Below, one piece after another: positions 1 through 10,821 of a DNA stretch of 64,000 nucleotides. A program made the translations under genes and the position numbers. The notes under the pieces are model-generated. The model saw only the letters and a program-made list of their open reading frames with translations. It did not search any database and was not told the origin of the DNA. How positions within the stretch are numbered: the stretch's first letter is position 1; every line of letters starts with the position of its first letter. Source of the stretch: Nicotiana tabacum (taxonomy: Eukaryota; Streptophyta; Magnoliopsida; Solanales; Solanaceae); the NCBI RefSeq assembly GCF_000715075.1, contig NC_134087.1:158769436-158833435 (forward strand). Direction: 5' to 3'.

Positions 1-278
1 CATGTATCTACTCCGGTGGGCGATACTATTATTGTAGACCGTATACCAGTTATGTGTGGTGACTATTGGGGGTCTGGAGACCCGAGTGGATCTTTTGTTG
101 TTATGTATGGTAGATTTCGATGTTATTTTGGGCATGGATTGGCTATCTCCGTGTCGTGCTATTTTGGACTGTCATGCTAAGATAGTGACATTGGCTATGC
201 TGGGTGTGCTACAGATTGAATGGCGAGGTTCGACTGATTATGTTCCCAGTAGGGTAATTTCATTCTTGAAGGCCTACG
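1..278 (+). pseudogene. Gyp1 end of protease region and linker to RT (broken)
   Basis: Starts at the window edge. Reading passes from frame 1 (positions 1 to about 40, VSTPVGDTIIVDR) to frame 2 (about 41-270). Frame 2 carries the conserved stretch DFDVILGMDWL at about 116-148, found just after the aspartic protease in plant gypsy polyproteins. Gyp10 carries the same stretch on the other strand near 53800. The protease active site itself lies upstream of the window. Another one-base shift near 272 moves the reading frame into that of the RT. Not functional. Confidence 0.8.
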
Positions 279-279
279 T

Positions 280-1166
280 ATGGTTGAGAAGGGTTGTCTT
301 TCATATCTAGCCTCTGTGAGGGATGTCGGTACAAAGACTCCCAGTATTGATTTTGTTCTAGTTGTAAGGCATTTTTCCGATGTGTTTCCTGCAGACCTGC
401 CGGGCATGCCGCCGGACAAGGATATTGATTTTGGTATTGCCCTAGTGCTGGGCACTCAGCCCATTTATATCCCACCGTATTGTATGCCAGTAGCGAAGTT
501 GAAGGAGTTGAAGGAGCAGCTCCAAGAACTCTTTGATAAGGGGTTCATTCGGCCTAGTTTGGCGTCTTGGGGTGCGCCTTTTCTATTTGTGAAGAAGAAG
601 GATGTCACTATGAGGATGTGCAGTGATTATAGGCAGTTGAACAAAGTAATAGTTAAGGACAAGTATCCTTTGCCTCGCATTGATGATTTATTCGACCAAC
701 TTCAGGGAGTGAGAGTGTTCTCCAAAATTGATCTCCGTTTTGGTTATCACCAGTTGAAGATTAGGGACTCGGATATTCTTAAGACAACTTTTAGGACCCG
801 ATATGGTCATTATGAGTTCTTGGTGATGTCTTTTGGACTGACCAATGCCCCAGTAGCATTCATGCATTTAATGAACAACATGTTTCGGCCTTATCTCGAC
901 TCGTTTGTCATAGTTTCATTGATGATATTCTGATATATTTGCGTAGTCAGGAGGAGCACGCGGAGCATTTGAGAGTTGTGTTGCTGAGATTGAGGGAGGA
1001 GAAGCTTTATGCAAAGTTCTCGAAGTGTGAGTTTTGGCTCAGTTCAGTGGCTTTCTTGGGGCACTAGTGTCCAGCGAGGGTATTTAGGTGGATTCTGAAG
1101 AAGATAGAGGCGGTTTAGAGTTGGCCCAGATCGTTCTCAGCCATAGAGATTCACAACTTTCTTGGT
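280..1166 (+). pseudogene. Gyp1 reverse transcriptase domain (frameshifted at the catalytic box)
   Basis: RNA-dependent DNA polymerase domain of the gypsy polyprotein, which copies element RNA to cDNA in the virus-like particle. Visible motifs include [63 protein letters not shown] and the template-grip stretch [18 protein letters not shown]. The expected F/Y-I-D-D catalytic box is destroyed: after FVIV the frame is lost by one missing base (about 910-920), so the ORF ends at 931-933 while IDDIL is still readable in another frame. From 934 to 1166 the thumb region ([19 protein letters not shown]) is present but has a TAG at about 1065 and another near 1114. Non-functional. Confidence 0.9.
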
Positions 1167-1730
1167 TTGGTGGGTTATTACCGCCGGTTTGTTATGGGGT
1201 TCTCATCTATCGCATTGCCCTTGACCAAGTTGACTCAAAAGGGCGCTCTATTCAGGTGGTCAGATAAGTGTGAGAAGAGCTTTCAAAAGCTCAAGACTGC
1301 CTTGACCACTGCTCTAGTGTTAGTTTTGCCATCAGCTTCAGGTTCATATATCATGTATTGTGATGCTTTGAGAGTTGGTATTGGGTGTGTGTTGATGCAG
1401 GAGGGTAGAGTTGTTGCTTATGCTTCTCTCCAGTTGAAGCCCCAAGAGAATAACTACCCTGTTCATGATTTGGAGTTGGCTGCCATTGTTCACGCATTGA
1501 AGATTTGGAGGCATTATTTGTATGGTGTGTCTTGTGAGGTGTTTACTGATCATCATAGACTCTAACACTTGTTCAAGCAGAAGGATCTCAAATTGAGGCA
1601 GCGGAGATGGTTGGAGTTGCTAAAGGATTATGATATTACTATATTGTACCATCCAGGGAAGGCCAATGTGGTGGCCAATGCTTTGAGTCGGAAGGTGGTG
1701 AGTATGGGGAGTTTGGTATATATTCCAGTT
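1167..1730 (+). pseudogene. Gyp1 RNase H domain and tether (one stop codon)
   Basis: The ORF opens on GYYRRF and continues through [13 protein letters not shown], the RNase H core with YCDA (first catalytic Asp), [20 protein letters not shown] (catalytic Glu) and FTDHH (Asp). A TAA at 1563-1565 replaces the glutamine expected in SLQH. Beyond it the same protein resumes as [20 protein letters not shown] and the tether ILYHPGKANVVANALSRK. The role is removal of template RNA during reverse transcription. Only one nonsense change breaks this part. Confidence 0.88.
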
Positions 1731-2869
1731 GGGGAGAGACCTCTTGCATTTGATGTTCAGGCCTTGACCAATCGGTTCATGAGGTTAGATATTTCGGAGC
1801 CCAGTTGGGTATTGGCTTGTGTTATTTCTCGGTCTTCCTTATATGATCGCATCAGAGAACGCCAGTATGATAATCCTCATTTGCTTGTCCTTAAGGATAG
1901 AGTTGAGCACGATGATACTAGATATGTGACTATTGGTGATGATGGGGTGTTGAGGATGCAGGGCCGGATATGTGTGCCTAATGTAGATAGGCTTCGGGAG
2001 TTGATTCTGGGGAGACCCATAGCTTGCGGTATTCTATTCATCCAAGTGCCGCAAATATGTATCAGGATCTGAGATAGCATTATTGGCGGAGGAGAATGAA
2101 TAAGGACATTGTGGGATTTGTAGCTCGGTGTCTCAATTGTCAGCAGGTGAAATATGAGCATCAGAGACCGGGTGGCTTGCTTCAGTAGATGGATATTCCA
2201 GAGTGGAAGTGGGAGCGGATCACCATGGACTTTGTAGTTGGGCTCCCACGAACTTTGAAGAAGTTCGATGCTATTTGGGTGATTGTGGATCGGCTGACCA
2301 AGTCCGCGCACTTCATTCCTGTGTGTACTACCTATTCTTCAGAGCGGTTGGCAGAGATCTATATCCGGGAGATTTTTCGTTTGCATGGTGTCCCAGTTTC
2401 TATCATTTCAGATAGGGGCACTCAATTTACTTTGCAGTTTTGGAGATCTGTGCAACGAGAGTTGGGTACTCAAGTTGAGTTGAGCACAACTTTTCACCCT
2501 CAGACAAACGGACAGTCCGAGCGCACTATTCAAATATTAGAGGACATGTTGCGTGCTTGTGTCATTGATTTCGGAGGGTCATGGGATCAGTTTCTACCGC
2601 TCACAGAGTTTGCTTATAACAACAACTACCAATTGAGTATTCAAATGGTTCCATATGAGGCTTTGTATGGGAGGCGATGTAGATCTCCAGTTGGTTGGTT
2701 TGAGCCGGGTGAGGCTAGGTTATTGGGGACAGACTTGGTGCATGATGCTTTAGAAAAGGTGAAGGTGATTCAGGAGAGGATTCGTACAACGCGCAGTCAA
2801 GACAAAAGATTTATGTTGACAGGAAGGCTCGGGATGTGTCCTACATGGTTGGTGAGAAGGTCTTTTTGA
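1731..2869 (+). pseudogene. Gyp1 integrase (HHCC and DDE core), frameshifted N-terminus
   Basis: The upstream linker (1731-1990) leads to an H2C2 zinc-binding region. That region is frameshifted near 2020 and interrupted by TGA at 2070-2072, but C-LNCQQ is readable near 2133-2150. A TAG at 2187-2189 follows. The core is open from 2189: the first catalytic Asp in MDFVVGLP, the second in SDRGTQF, the Glu in NGQSERT, then LPLTEFAYNNNYQ and the YEALYGRRCRSP block typical of plant gypsy integrases. The catalytic triad is intact but the N-terminal domain is not. Integrase joins cDNA ends to the target, making 5-bp duplications. Confidence 0.9.
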
Positions 2870-3322
2870 AGGTTTCACCCATGAAGGGTGTTATGAGATT
2901 TGGGAAGAAGGGTAAATTGAGTCCTCGGTTCATTGGGCCTTTTGAGGTGCTTCGGAGGATTGGGGAGGTGGCTTATGAGCTTGCTTTGCCACCCAGCTTG
3001 TCGTCTGTGCATCCGGTATTTCATGTTTCTATGCTCCGGAAGTATATTGTGGACACGTCTCATGTTCTGTATTTTAGCACGGTTCAGTTAGATGATGATT
3101 TGACTTATGATATGGAGCCAGTAGCTATTTTGGAGCGCTAGGTTCGAAAGTTAAGGTAAAAGGGTATAACTTCAGTGAAAGTGTAGTGGAGAGGTCGGGC
3201 CGTGAAGGAGGCTACCTGGGAGACCGAGCGGGAAACGCGGAGCAGAAATCCTCACCTGTTTGAGGCTTCAAGTATGTTTCTTGACTCATTCGATGACGAA
3301 CGTTTGTTTAAGAGGGGGAGGA
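2836..3322 (+). pseudogene. Gyp1 integrase C-terminus plus chromodomain
   Basis: Starts in a different frame from the integrase core, overlapping its end. The conserved block [20 protein letters not shown], then GPFEVL and [13 protein letters not shown], is the C-terminal domain. A TAG at 3139-3141 replaces the residue after AILER. Past it the frame reads VRKLR, SVKV*WRGR and EATWETE, the shape of a chromodomain (a beta strand set followed by an aromatic-rich helix). Chromodomains target insertion to heterochromatin in this clade. The last codons run into the polypurine tract. Confidence 0.82.
3310..3322 (+). other. Gyp1 polypurine tract
   Basis: AAGAGGGGGAGGA lies directly before the TG that opens the 3' LTR. 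A purine run at this place primes plus-strand DNA synthesis in LTR retrotransposons. Confidence 0.85.
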
Positions 3323-4009
3323 TGTAACGACCCGGCCGATCGTTTCATGAGTTACCGCTCCGTTTTCCCCATATCTGCTTATTATTGCCTTGTTCAGTTG
3401 TATTTTATAATACTGGGTTAGTTGGCTCGGGTTCGGAGAGATTTTGGTAAGGTTTGAGACACTTAGTCTCTTTGAGGAAGCTTAAATTGGAAAAGTCAAC
3501 CGAATGTTGACTTATGTGTTAAAGGGCTGGGATGTGAGTTCCGATGGTTCGTATAGCTTCGGAAGATGATTTGGGACTTAGGAGCGTGATCAGAATGATT
3601 TGGGATAGATTTAGGCTTGAATTGGCAAATGTGAAATTTTGGCATTTGCCGGAGGATAGGTGAGATTTTGACATATGGGTCGAAATGGAATTCCGGGAGT
3701 TGCAATAGGTCCGTTGTGTCATTTGGGATGTGTGTGCAAATTTTCAGGTCATTCGGACGTGGTTTGGTAGATGTTTTGATCAAAAGCGGAATTTAGAAGA
3801 TTTTGGAATTCTTAGGCTTGAATCCGATGCAGATTTGGTCTTTTGATGTTGTTTCGAGTGTTCTGAAGGTTGGAACAAGTTTGAATGATGTTATGGGATA
3901 TGTTGGCATATTTGGTTGAGGTCCCGAGGGCCTCGGGTGAGTTTGGGTGGTCAAACAGACTATTTCATGTTGTGGAAAGTTGAAGAAAACTGCTCTGTAT
4001 GTTGCAGAC

Positions 4010-4275
4010 AATTGGCCTTCGCGTTTGCGAGTAGGCCCTCGTGTTCGCGACGGGTTAGCAGGTGAGGCTGAGGATTTGGCCTTCGTGTTCGCGAGGGAGG
4101 TCCCGCGTTCGCGAAGGCTGGGGTCTTTGAGCATCGCGTTCGCGAGATAGCAGACGCGTTCGAGATGGTTTGAGCTGTGGAGTCATCGCGTTTGCGAGGG
4201 GGTGGTCGCATTCGCGTTAGAGGAATTTATGGTCAACGTCAGTTTGCGCTTCGCGAATGCGAGGCTTTGACTGCT
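4010..4275 (+). repeat. Array of short TTCGCG / GCGTTCGCGA motifs in the Gyp1 LTR
   Basis: A run of about ten short, partly palindromic motifs built on TTCGCG or GCGTTTGCGAG, spaced by 10-30 bases, just upstream of the TATA-like box. Lard2 has a comparable array at the matching place with CGCAAATGCGA, and Gyp10 with ACCTGCGGTCC. Function unknown. Confidence 0.75.
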
Positions 4276-4300
4276 TTCGCAAAAAAGGATTTGAATGCCT

Positions 4301-4319
4301 GGGCAGAATGTTTAAATAG
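4301..4319 (+). promoter_or_regulatory. Probable Gyp1 LTR core promoter
   Basis: GGGCAGAATGTTTAAATAG. The same layout, GGGCAGAA plus four bases plus TAAATAG (T/A variants), occurs in both LTRs of Gyp10, at the end of its motif array. This is a likely TATA region for element transcription; it is inferred, with no start site data. Confidence 0.5.
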
Positions 4320-6196
4320 CCATTGTCCGCGATTTTGGGGTTAACTTTCACCATTTTTGAGCAATTTTGGAGCTTTTTGAGAAGAATTGAAGAGGAAATG
4401 GAAGGGAAACACTTGGAGGTAAGATTTATGGACTTAATACTCGATTCTAATGTGAATTGTACCTAATTAATCATGGAATATAACCCTAATATTGAAGAAC
4501 TAGGGCTTGTAATTGGAGACCTAAAATTACGGATTTGAGGGATCATTTGTGGTTGGATTTTCGTGATTTTGATATGAATGAACTCGGGGAGTGATAAGGA
4601 GTCTATTGATGTAATTTTTATCGGAATCCGAGATGTGGGCCCGGGGGTTAGGTTAGGCCAATTTCGGGATTTGTGTTGTAATTTGATTTCTTTCGAGTGG
4701 GCTTTGTTCCCTTAGCATATTTTGATTGTTTTGCACTGATTTTGGTTAGATTTGGCCCATCCGGAGGCCGATTTGAGAGGCAAAGGCATCACGGGCTAGT
4801 TTGGACCGGATTGAGGTGAGTAATGATTGTAAATGTTGTCTTGAGTGTATGAAACCCCAGATTTCACATCGTTGTGCTATATTGAGGTGACACATACGCT
4901 AGATTATGAGCGTGGGGTTGTGCACCGTTGGGGATTGTGACTTAGTCCATCTAGAATGACTGTTTTACCGCGTATTTGATTGAAAACGGTTTTCTATCAT
5001 CATGTTTTGGGCTGAATGCCATATTTGGGTCTCGTGTCAACTATTTGGACCCATAGGGGGATTTCTACTGTTATTTCCTCACTGTTTTGATTTTATTTCT
5101 ATACTCAGTCATGCTATATTATACTGTTTTCATAACTCAGCCATGTTTACCTTGTTTTAATACTTTAAATGTTATTTTGGGCTGAACATCATATTTTACT
5201 ATGCCCTAGTGGCTTATAGAGATTTCTGACTGAGAAACGCTGAGGGCCTGTGTTGTGAGCATACTTTTGGGTCGGGCTGCACGCCGCAACAGTGATACAC
5301 TTATTTATGATTATGAGGCCAAAGGTCTGAGATTGTACGCCACGAGGTGGCTTGTTGATATGAGGCCGAGAGCCTATTGATTATGCCACGAGATGACTTG
5401 ATATTGCGATTGGGCCGTAAGGGGCCCCTCCCGGAGTTTGTACACCCCCAGTTAGCGTGAGTACCCATTGTGATATGAAATATAGACCGATGGGCTGGTG
5501 TTGTTCCATGTTATTGCCCGAGGGGCTGATTCTTTTGACATTGTTCCCGAGGGGCGAATTTTATGTGTTTATCTTTTCTAGCTGCTTTTCATTTACATGT
5601 TTAACTGTTAAAAAGGGATTTTAAAGAAGCTTATACTGAACTGAAGTATTTTTATAAGATTTTACTGTTTCATTTCCTTTTATTGATTTTACATTGCTTC
5701 TTTATAGCATGTTGTTGTGCTTTACGTGATTTCTTATCGCTCAATCTTCATTTATTATTATTACTCACTGAGTTGGAGTACTCACTTTACTCCCTGCACC
5801 CTGTGTGCAGATTCAGGAGCTACAGGTCCTACTAGCGAGGGTTGATAGCTTCTAGTAGATTTTCGGAGTCCATTAGGTAGCTGCTCGATGTTCGCAGCCT
5901 AGTGTTTCTCTCTCTTATCATTATTTCTTTCCCTTGTACTGGATTTTGTAATAGATTGTGTAGTCCCTTTTTCGTATTCCTAGACTTATGTTAGATGCTC
6001 ATGACTGGTGACACCCCGATGTCGGGCTGTGTTTGGTTTTTCCGCAGTTGATGTATTTCACTTTATTATGGGATTTATCATTATTAATGACTTAATTATG
6101 AATTATTATCTGTTAATTTAATTGGGTGTTGTGTTGGCTGGCCTTATCTTCATGAGAGGCACCATTACGACCAAGTCTAGATTTAGGTTCGTGACA

Positions 6197-6699
6197 CTGG
6201 GACACAGACAAGTAAAATGTACTCAAATAAAGATGTCGATCATATCGGAAAACCTCTCACTTAATGAACATAAGGGACCTAAGAACCCTAAAGGAAACTT
6301 TCCCACAAATAAGTCTGAGCGTACACTCGTCACCTCGCGTGCACAGACTACAATTAGCATAGAAGACTCAAAATCTAAGGGGGAGTCCCCTACACAAGGT
6401 TAGGCAAGATACATACCTCAATCCAGCTAATTCAATACTCAATTTAACTTTTCCTTTACCAATTCATCAACGCTCGGCTCAATCTAGCCAAAAATGACTT
6501 GAATACATCAAACATGCAAGAGAAAATAATTTCAATTTACAAAACTATGATTCTTATACAATTTGCAAAAAGTCAACAAAATTCAACTCCCCAAGCCCGC
6601 ACCTCAGAACCCGACAAAATTTACAAAAACCGAACACCCATTCCGCTACGAGTTCACCCATACAAAAATTATCTAATTCTGATACATTTTAGTTCTCAC
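6197..6699 (-). repeat. Lard2 3' LTR, distal part
   Basis: Closely matches 15493-15555 and then 17104-17550 of the 5' LTR (for example ATCATATCGGAAAACCTCTC, present at both 6240 and 17109). About 1.55 kb present in the 5' LTR between those blocks is absent here. The first five bases, CTGGG, are the Gyp1 target site. No gene is seen. Confidence 0.82.
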
Positions 6700-7522
6700 T
6701 GCCAACACTCTCTCTCTCTCCGAACCCCTCTCTCCGAACCTCACTGCCAAAGGTAACATAAGAGCTCAACAACGACTAGTTCAGTCGCCGGCGACCATTC
6801 CACGCCCAGGTAAGTCCACGCGCCCCCCTCTCCTCCCCATCATCCAACACCCCTCTCTCTCTCCGCCTATCTCTCTCACCCCACCTCTCCTTCTTCCCTG
6901 TCTTGTCTTCTCCCCTCTTACTTCGGCGAGACACGGATTAGGAGCCGGCGAGTGGTGACAACCACATTCAGGTTTAAGGCCCGATTTTGTTGTCGTGGTG
7001 ACACACAAACCAGACCTGTCTTCAAGCCAGAGGTGCGGATTCTTTTCCGGCGAGGTCAAGCTATTTTCAGGTGGGTACAGATTTCCGGCAGGTCTCATAA
7101 ATCCCGGCGACTCTCGAACAGCTTTCCGACACGACGCAACAGGACTTGCCTGACAGTATCAGTTTGGACTGGTGGCTTAGGGCGGCGAGGATGGGCACGT
7201 GCAAACAGTGAAGAACAACCCGAGTATCAGCAAGGAACGACAGGAGTTGGACGCGAACGAGCTAGGTGGGCGCAATACAGTTGAGTCTACTAAGACAATT
7301 CCCAGGTTATACGCACGGGAATTGGTACCTCCCGTTTGCCTATTTCCTTCTATTGTGTTAGTAAAATTAATGTCCTTTTAGTTCTTTTTAGTTTAGTCAT
7401 TGTATTAGGGCACCTAAAGTGACATCTTGTCTTATTCTAGATTGTTCTGTGGTGTCTGTTAGAGATTACCCCTAGTCCACCGTAGCTATAGTGGCTGCAG
7501 TCTGGGATGGTTAAGTGAGTTC
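6700..7522 (+). other. RTE3 5' untranslated region
   Basis: Pyrimidine-rich start (CTCTCTCTCT tracts at about 6710-6900), then a GC-richer stretch with several CCGGCGA motifs. Reading frames here are short and resemble no protein I know. Its position before the endonuclease ORF makes it the 5' UTR, which would include the internal promoter of a LINE. Confidence 0.6.
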
Positions 7523-8370
7523 ATGTCCTCGGGGCGTGCGGGGGGTAGGTCGGGAGGTAGAGAGGGGGCTAGGAGGTGGGTTGGGATGCAAATGAGGTAA
7601 AGGGAACAAGGGTGTCCATCGATTGAGAATTGGGTCATGGAACGTAGGTTCATTGACAGGCAAATCTATAGAGCTGGCGAAGATCCTCAAGAAGAGGAGG
7701 GTCAATATAGCGTGTGTCCAGGAGACAAGGTGGGCAGGGTCGAGAGCGAGGGACGCAGATGGGTATAAACTTTGGAACTCTGGAACCCAGAAGGGTAAGA
7801 ATGGAGTGGGTATATTGGTGGATAGGGAACTTAGAGAGTATATTGTTGAGGTTAGACGAGTGAATGATAGATTGATGAGTATTAAGTTGGTGGTTGGTCA
7901 GTGCACCGTAAACGTCATTAGTGCCTATGCGCCTCATATGGGCCTCGATGAGGAGGTTAAACGACGCTTTTGGGAGGGTTTGGATGAGATTATTCATCAG
8001 TTACCACCTAATGAGAAGTTATTCATAGGAGGGGATTTCAATGGCCATATTGGGTCGAACGCAGGTGTGTATGACGAAGTGCATGGAGGCCTTTGGTTTT
8101 GGGGAGAGGAACGAAAGAGGAACCTCGTTACTGGACTTCGCTAAGGCTTTTGGGTTGGTGGTTGCTAATTCTTGCTTTCCGAAGAGGGAGGGGCATTTGG
8201 TTACTTTTCAAAATGCGGTGGCGAAGACTCAAATTGACTATCTCCTCCTCAGGAGGCGTAACAGAGGCTTGTGCAAGGATTGCAAGGTGATTCCAGGTGA
8301 GATACTTGTGATGCGACATAGGCTCTTGGTGATGTACGTTGGTATTATGGTGAAGAGGAGGAAAATGTCG
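7523..8370 (+). pseudogene. RTE3 AP-like endonuclease domain (frameshifted)
   Basis: A likely ATG at 7523 opens a basic, glycine-rich leader. A one-base shift before 7596 moves into the frame reading RIGSWNVGSLTGKS, which has no ATG of its own before it. Endonuclease motifs are VQETRW (catalytic Glu), NGVGILVDREL, VISAYAPHMG and GGDFNGHIG (Asp/Asn). A second shift at about 8090 moves to the frame reading FGFGERNERG, LLDFAKAF, CFPKREGHLVTF and TQIDYLLLRR, then RHRLLVMYVG where the last active-site His lies. The enzyme nicks target DNA to prime reverse transcription. All key residues seem present but not in one frame. Confidence 0.88.
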
Positions 8371-9035
8371 GGTCGAGGAAGACCGAGAATCAGGTGGGGA
8401 GCATTAACTAAGGACAAAGCTCAAGAGTTGGAAGGGCGGTTGTCGGTTATGGGAGATTGGAGGAGCAGTGGTGATGCAAACTCTATGTGGTCAACGACAG
8501 CAAACTATATAAGAGAGGATGCGAGAGAGGTGTTAGGGGTCTCAACGGGTGTCACCGACAGGCACAAAGGAGAATGGTGGTGAAATGAAGTGGTACAAGG
8601 TAAAGTGGAAGCCAAAAAGGAGGCGTATCGGGCGTTAGGGGGAGCATAGGCGAGGGGGAGAGGCGAGCGTGCATGGAGAGGTATAAGGTAGCTAGGAAGG
8701 AAGCGAAGATGGCGGTCACGGAGGCTAAGACTGCGGCTTATAGTCGTATGTACGAGGAACTAGGGGAAAAAAGAGGGGAGAATAAGTTATTTAGGCTGGC
8801 CAAGGTGAGAGAGAGGAAGACTGGAGATTTAGACCGAGTGAGATGCATCAAGGACGACGGTGGGAGAGTATTGATAGAAGATTCCCAGATTAAGAGGAGA
8901 TGGCAGACTTACTTTCAGGATCTTCTTAATGAAGTAGGGGATCAGGATATTGTGCTCGGTGAATTGGAGCATTCCGAGAGTCACGCTGACTCTGGGTACT
9001 GCAGGCGCATCAAGGTTGAGGAGGTCGTGTGAGCT
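8371..9035 (+). pseudogene. RTE3 linker between endonuclease and RT
   Basis: Continues as GRPRIRWGALTKDKAQ and TTANYIREDAREVLGVS, typical of plant RTE ORFs, to a TGA at 8581-8583 where Trp is expected, then a further stop near 8647. It reopens in another frame from 8673 with a charged, helical stretch ([20 protein letters not shown]) and [20 protein letters not shown], ending at TGA 9030-9032, just before the RT. Confidence 0.82.
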
Positions 9036-10474
9036 ATGAGTAACATGAGTAGGGGCAAAGCGACCGGGCCTGACGAGATTCCGGTGGGATTTTTGAAGTG
9101 TGTGGGGAAAACAGGTTTAGAGTGGTTGACTAGATTGTTGAATGTTATTTTTAAGGCGAAGAGGATGCCAAATGAGTGGAGGTGGAGTACGGTGGTCCCA
9201 CTATATAAGAACAAAGGTGATATCCAGAGCTGTAACAATTATAGGGGTATCAAATTACTAAGTCATACTATGAAAGTATGGGAAAGGGTAGTTGAAGCAA
9301 GGTTGAGGATGACGGTATCCTTCTCTGACAACCAATTTGGTTTCATGCTGGGTCGTTCTACTACAGAAGCTATACACCTTGTTAGGAGGTTGGTTGAACA
9401 GTATAGAGATAAGAAGAAAGATCTGCACATGGTGTTTATTGACCTAGAAAAAGCGTATGACAAGGTTCCTAGAGAAGTGCTCTGGAGAAGCTTGAAGGCA
9501 AAAGGCGTGCGGTTCCCTAAATTATGGCGATTAAGGACATGTAAGATGGGGCAAAGACTCGGGTTAGGATAGTGGGAGGCGACTCTGAGGATTTTCCAGT
9601 TGTTATGGGGTTACACCAAGGTTCTGCGCTCAGTCCGTTCCTATTCGCCCTAGTGTTGGATGCGTTAACACATCATTTTCAAAAGGTTGTGCCATGGTGC
9701 ATGCTATTCACTGATGACATAGTTCTAATTGATGAGACGCGAACCGGTGTTAACGAGAAGCTGGAGGTTTGGAGACAAGCTCTTGAATCTAAGGGTTTCA
9801 AGCTTAGCAGGACAAAGACGGAATACCTGGAGTGTAAGTTCAGCGCTGAGCAGAGGGAAGTGGGCGTGGATGTGAGGCTTGAATCGCAGGTCATCCAAAG
9901 TAGAGACAACTTCAAGTACCTTGGGTCGGTTATCCAGGGGGGAGGGGAGATCGACGAGGATGTTACGCACCGTATCGGGGTAGGATGGATGAAGTGGAGG
10001 TTAGCATCTGGAGTATTGTGTGACAAAAGAGTGCCACTGACACTCAAAGGTAAGTTCTATAAAGCGGTGGTTAGGCCGGCCATGATGTATGGGGCTGAGT
10101 GTTGGCCGGTTAAGAAATCACATATCCAGAAGATGAAGGTAGCAGAAATGAGGATGTTGAGGTGGATGTGCGAGCATAGTAGGATGGATAATATTAGGAA
10201 TGATGATATTCGAGAGAAGGTGTGCGTGGCTCCCATTGATGACAAGATGCGGGAAGCAAGGCTCAGGTGGTTCGGGCACGTTCAGAGGAGAAGCCCAGAT
10301 GCTCCGGTAATGAGGTGTGAACGGCTGGTTGTGGAGGGCTCGAGAAGAGGTAGAGGGCGGCCTAAGAAGTATTGGGGGGAGGTGATTAGGCAGGATATGG
10401 CGATGCTTCAGATTTCCGAGGACATGGCACTTGATAGGAATATGTGGAGGTCGAGTATTAAGGTTGTAGGCTAG
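9036..10474 (+). pseudogene. RTE3 reverse transcriptase and C-terminal region
   Basis: RT fingers and palm: [67 protein letters not shown] and the first catalytic Asp in [17 protein letters not shown] frameshift at about 9520 breaks the palm. It resumes at 9572 with [19 protein letters not shown] and [10 protein letters not shown], where the usual Ala of FADD is Thr but both Asp remain. The C-terminal part has RWFGHVQRR and [10 protein letters not shown], as in other plant RTE proteins, ending at TAG 10472-10474. The clade assignment is strong; the copy is dead. Confidence 0.92.
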
Positions 10475-10821
10475 GAGGTAGCTGAGTATTGTCTTATGTC
10501 ATAACTTTGGGGGACTAGTTTGGTAAGGATACTATTTTGCTTTTGCTTGGTATCATGCCTCTTGATTTCATGTTGTTCTTATTTTTCATATATATATATA
10601 TGTATTTTTATATATATATATATATGTATTTCTTTCATATTGTTCTGTGGTGTTACTAATATTATTTTCTTTTGTTCTTTTGTCCTTTTGTCTTATTGAG
10701 CCGAGGGTCTTTCGGAAACAGCCTCTCTACTCCTTCGGGGTAGGGGTAAGGTCTGCGTACACATTACCCTCCCCAGACCCCACTAGTGGGATTACACTGG
10801 GTTGTTGTTGTTGTTGTTGTT
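10475..10821 (+). other. RTE3 3' UTR with SINE-like tail
   Basis: Contains a (TA)n stretch and, from about 10698, a conserved tail (CTTTCGGAAACAGCCTCTCT, CTGCGTACACATTACCCTCC, GACCCCACTAGTGGGATTA) ending in GGG(TTG)7. From memory this tail is shared with the TS SINE family of tobacco, which is thought to be moved by RTE enzymes recognising it. Confidence 0.8.
10588..10626. repeat. (TA)n microsatellite
   Basis: Two blocks of alternating TA split by a GTATTTT spacer, inside the LINE 3' UTR. Confidence 0.9.

Larger units (their letters stand above)
1..6196 (+). mobile_element. Gyp1: Ty3/gypsy chromovirus (Tekay/Del type), 5' end outside window
   Basis: Plus-strand LTR retrotransposon. In order it shows the end of the protease region, reverse transcriptase, RNase H, integrase and a C-terminal chromodomain, then a purine tract and a 3' LTR that begins TGTAACGACC and ends GTGACA. 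The domain order PR-RT-RH-IN is that of Ty3/gypsy, and the chromodomain after integrase places it among chromoviruses. The coding part is broken by several frameshifts and stops, so it is a dead copy. The five bases after the LTR are CTGGG. The related Lard2 LTR near 15493 reads through this point as CATAGCTGGGATACAG, so Gyp1 inserted into a copy of that LTR. The matching 5' target copy is outside the window. Confidence 0.92.
3323..6196 (+). repeat. Gyp1 3' LTR (2874 bp)
   Basis: Begins TGTAACGACCCGG right after the purine tract and ends GGTTCGTGACA, giving TG...CA termini. It contains a repeated CGCG-rich motif zone at about 4010-4275, a TATA-like promoter at about 4310, and a segment near 5265 (GGGCTGCACGCCGCAAC) that recurs in reverse in the Lard2 LTR at 16440-16760. 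No gene is visible in it. The 5' partner LTR is outside the window. Confidence 0.88.
6700..10821 (+). mobile_element. RTE3: RTE-clade LINE, about 4.1 kb, near full length
   Basis: Non-LTR retrotransposon with an AP-type endonuclease, a reverse transcriptase and a 3' end of GTT/TTG triplets instead of poly(A), as in plant RTE elements. It sits inside the Lard2 LTR: the left flank (ATCTAATTCTGATAC) matches 17541-17554, and the right flank (TATTCTCATGAATTTGATG) matches 18343 onward. The left boundary is set only to within about 20 bases, and no clear target duplication was found. The ORF has several frameshifts and stops. Confidence 0.88.

Noticed and set aside
6952..7284. A 110-codon frame as an extra LINE protein (ORF1)
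   Set aside because: RTE elements usually have a single ORF, and this frame has no motif; treated as 5' UTR.
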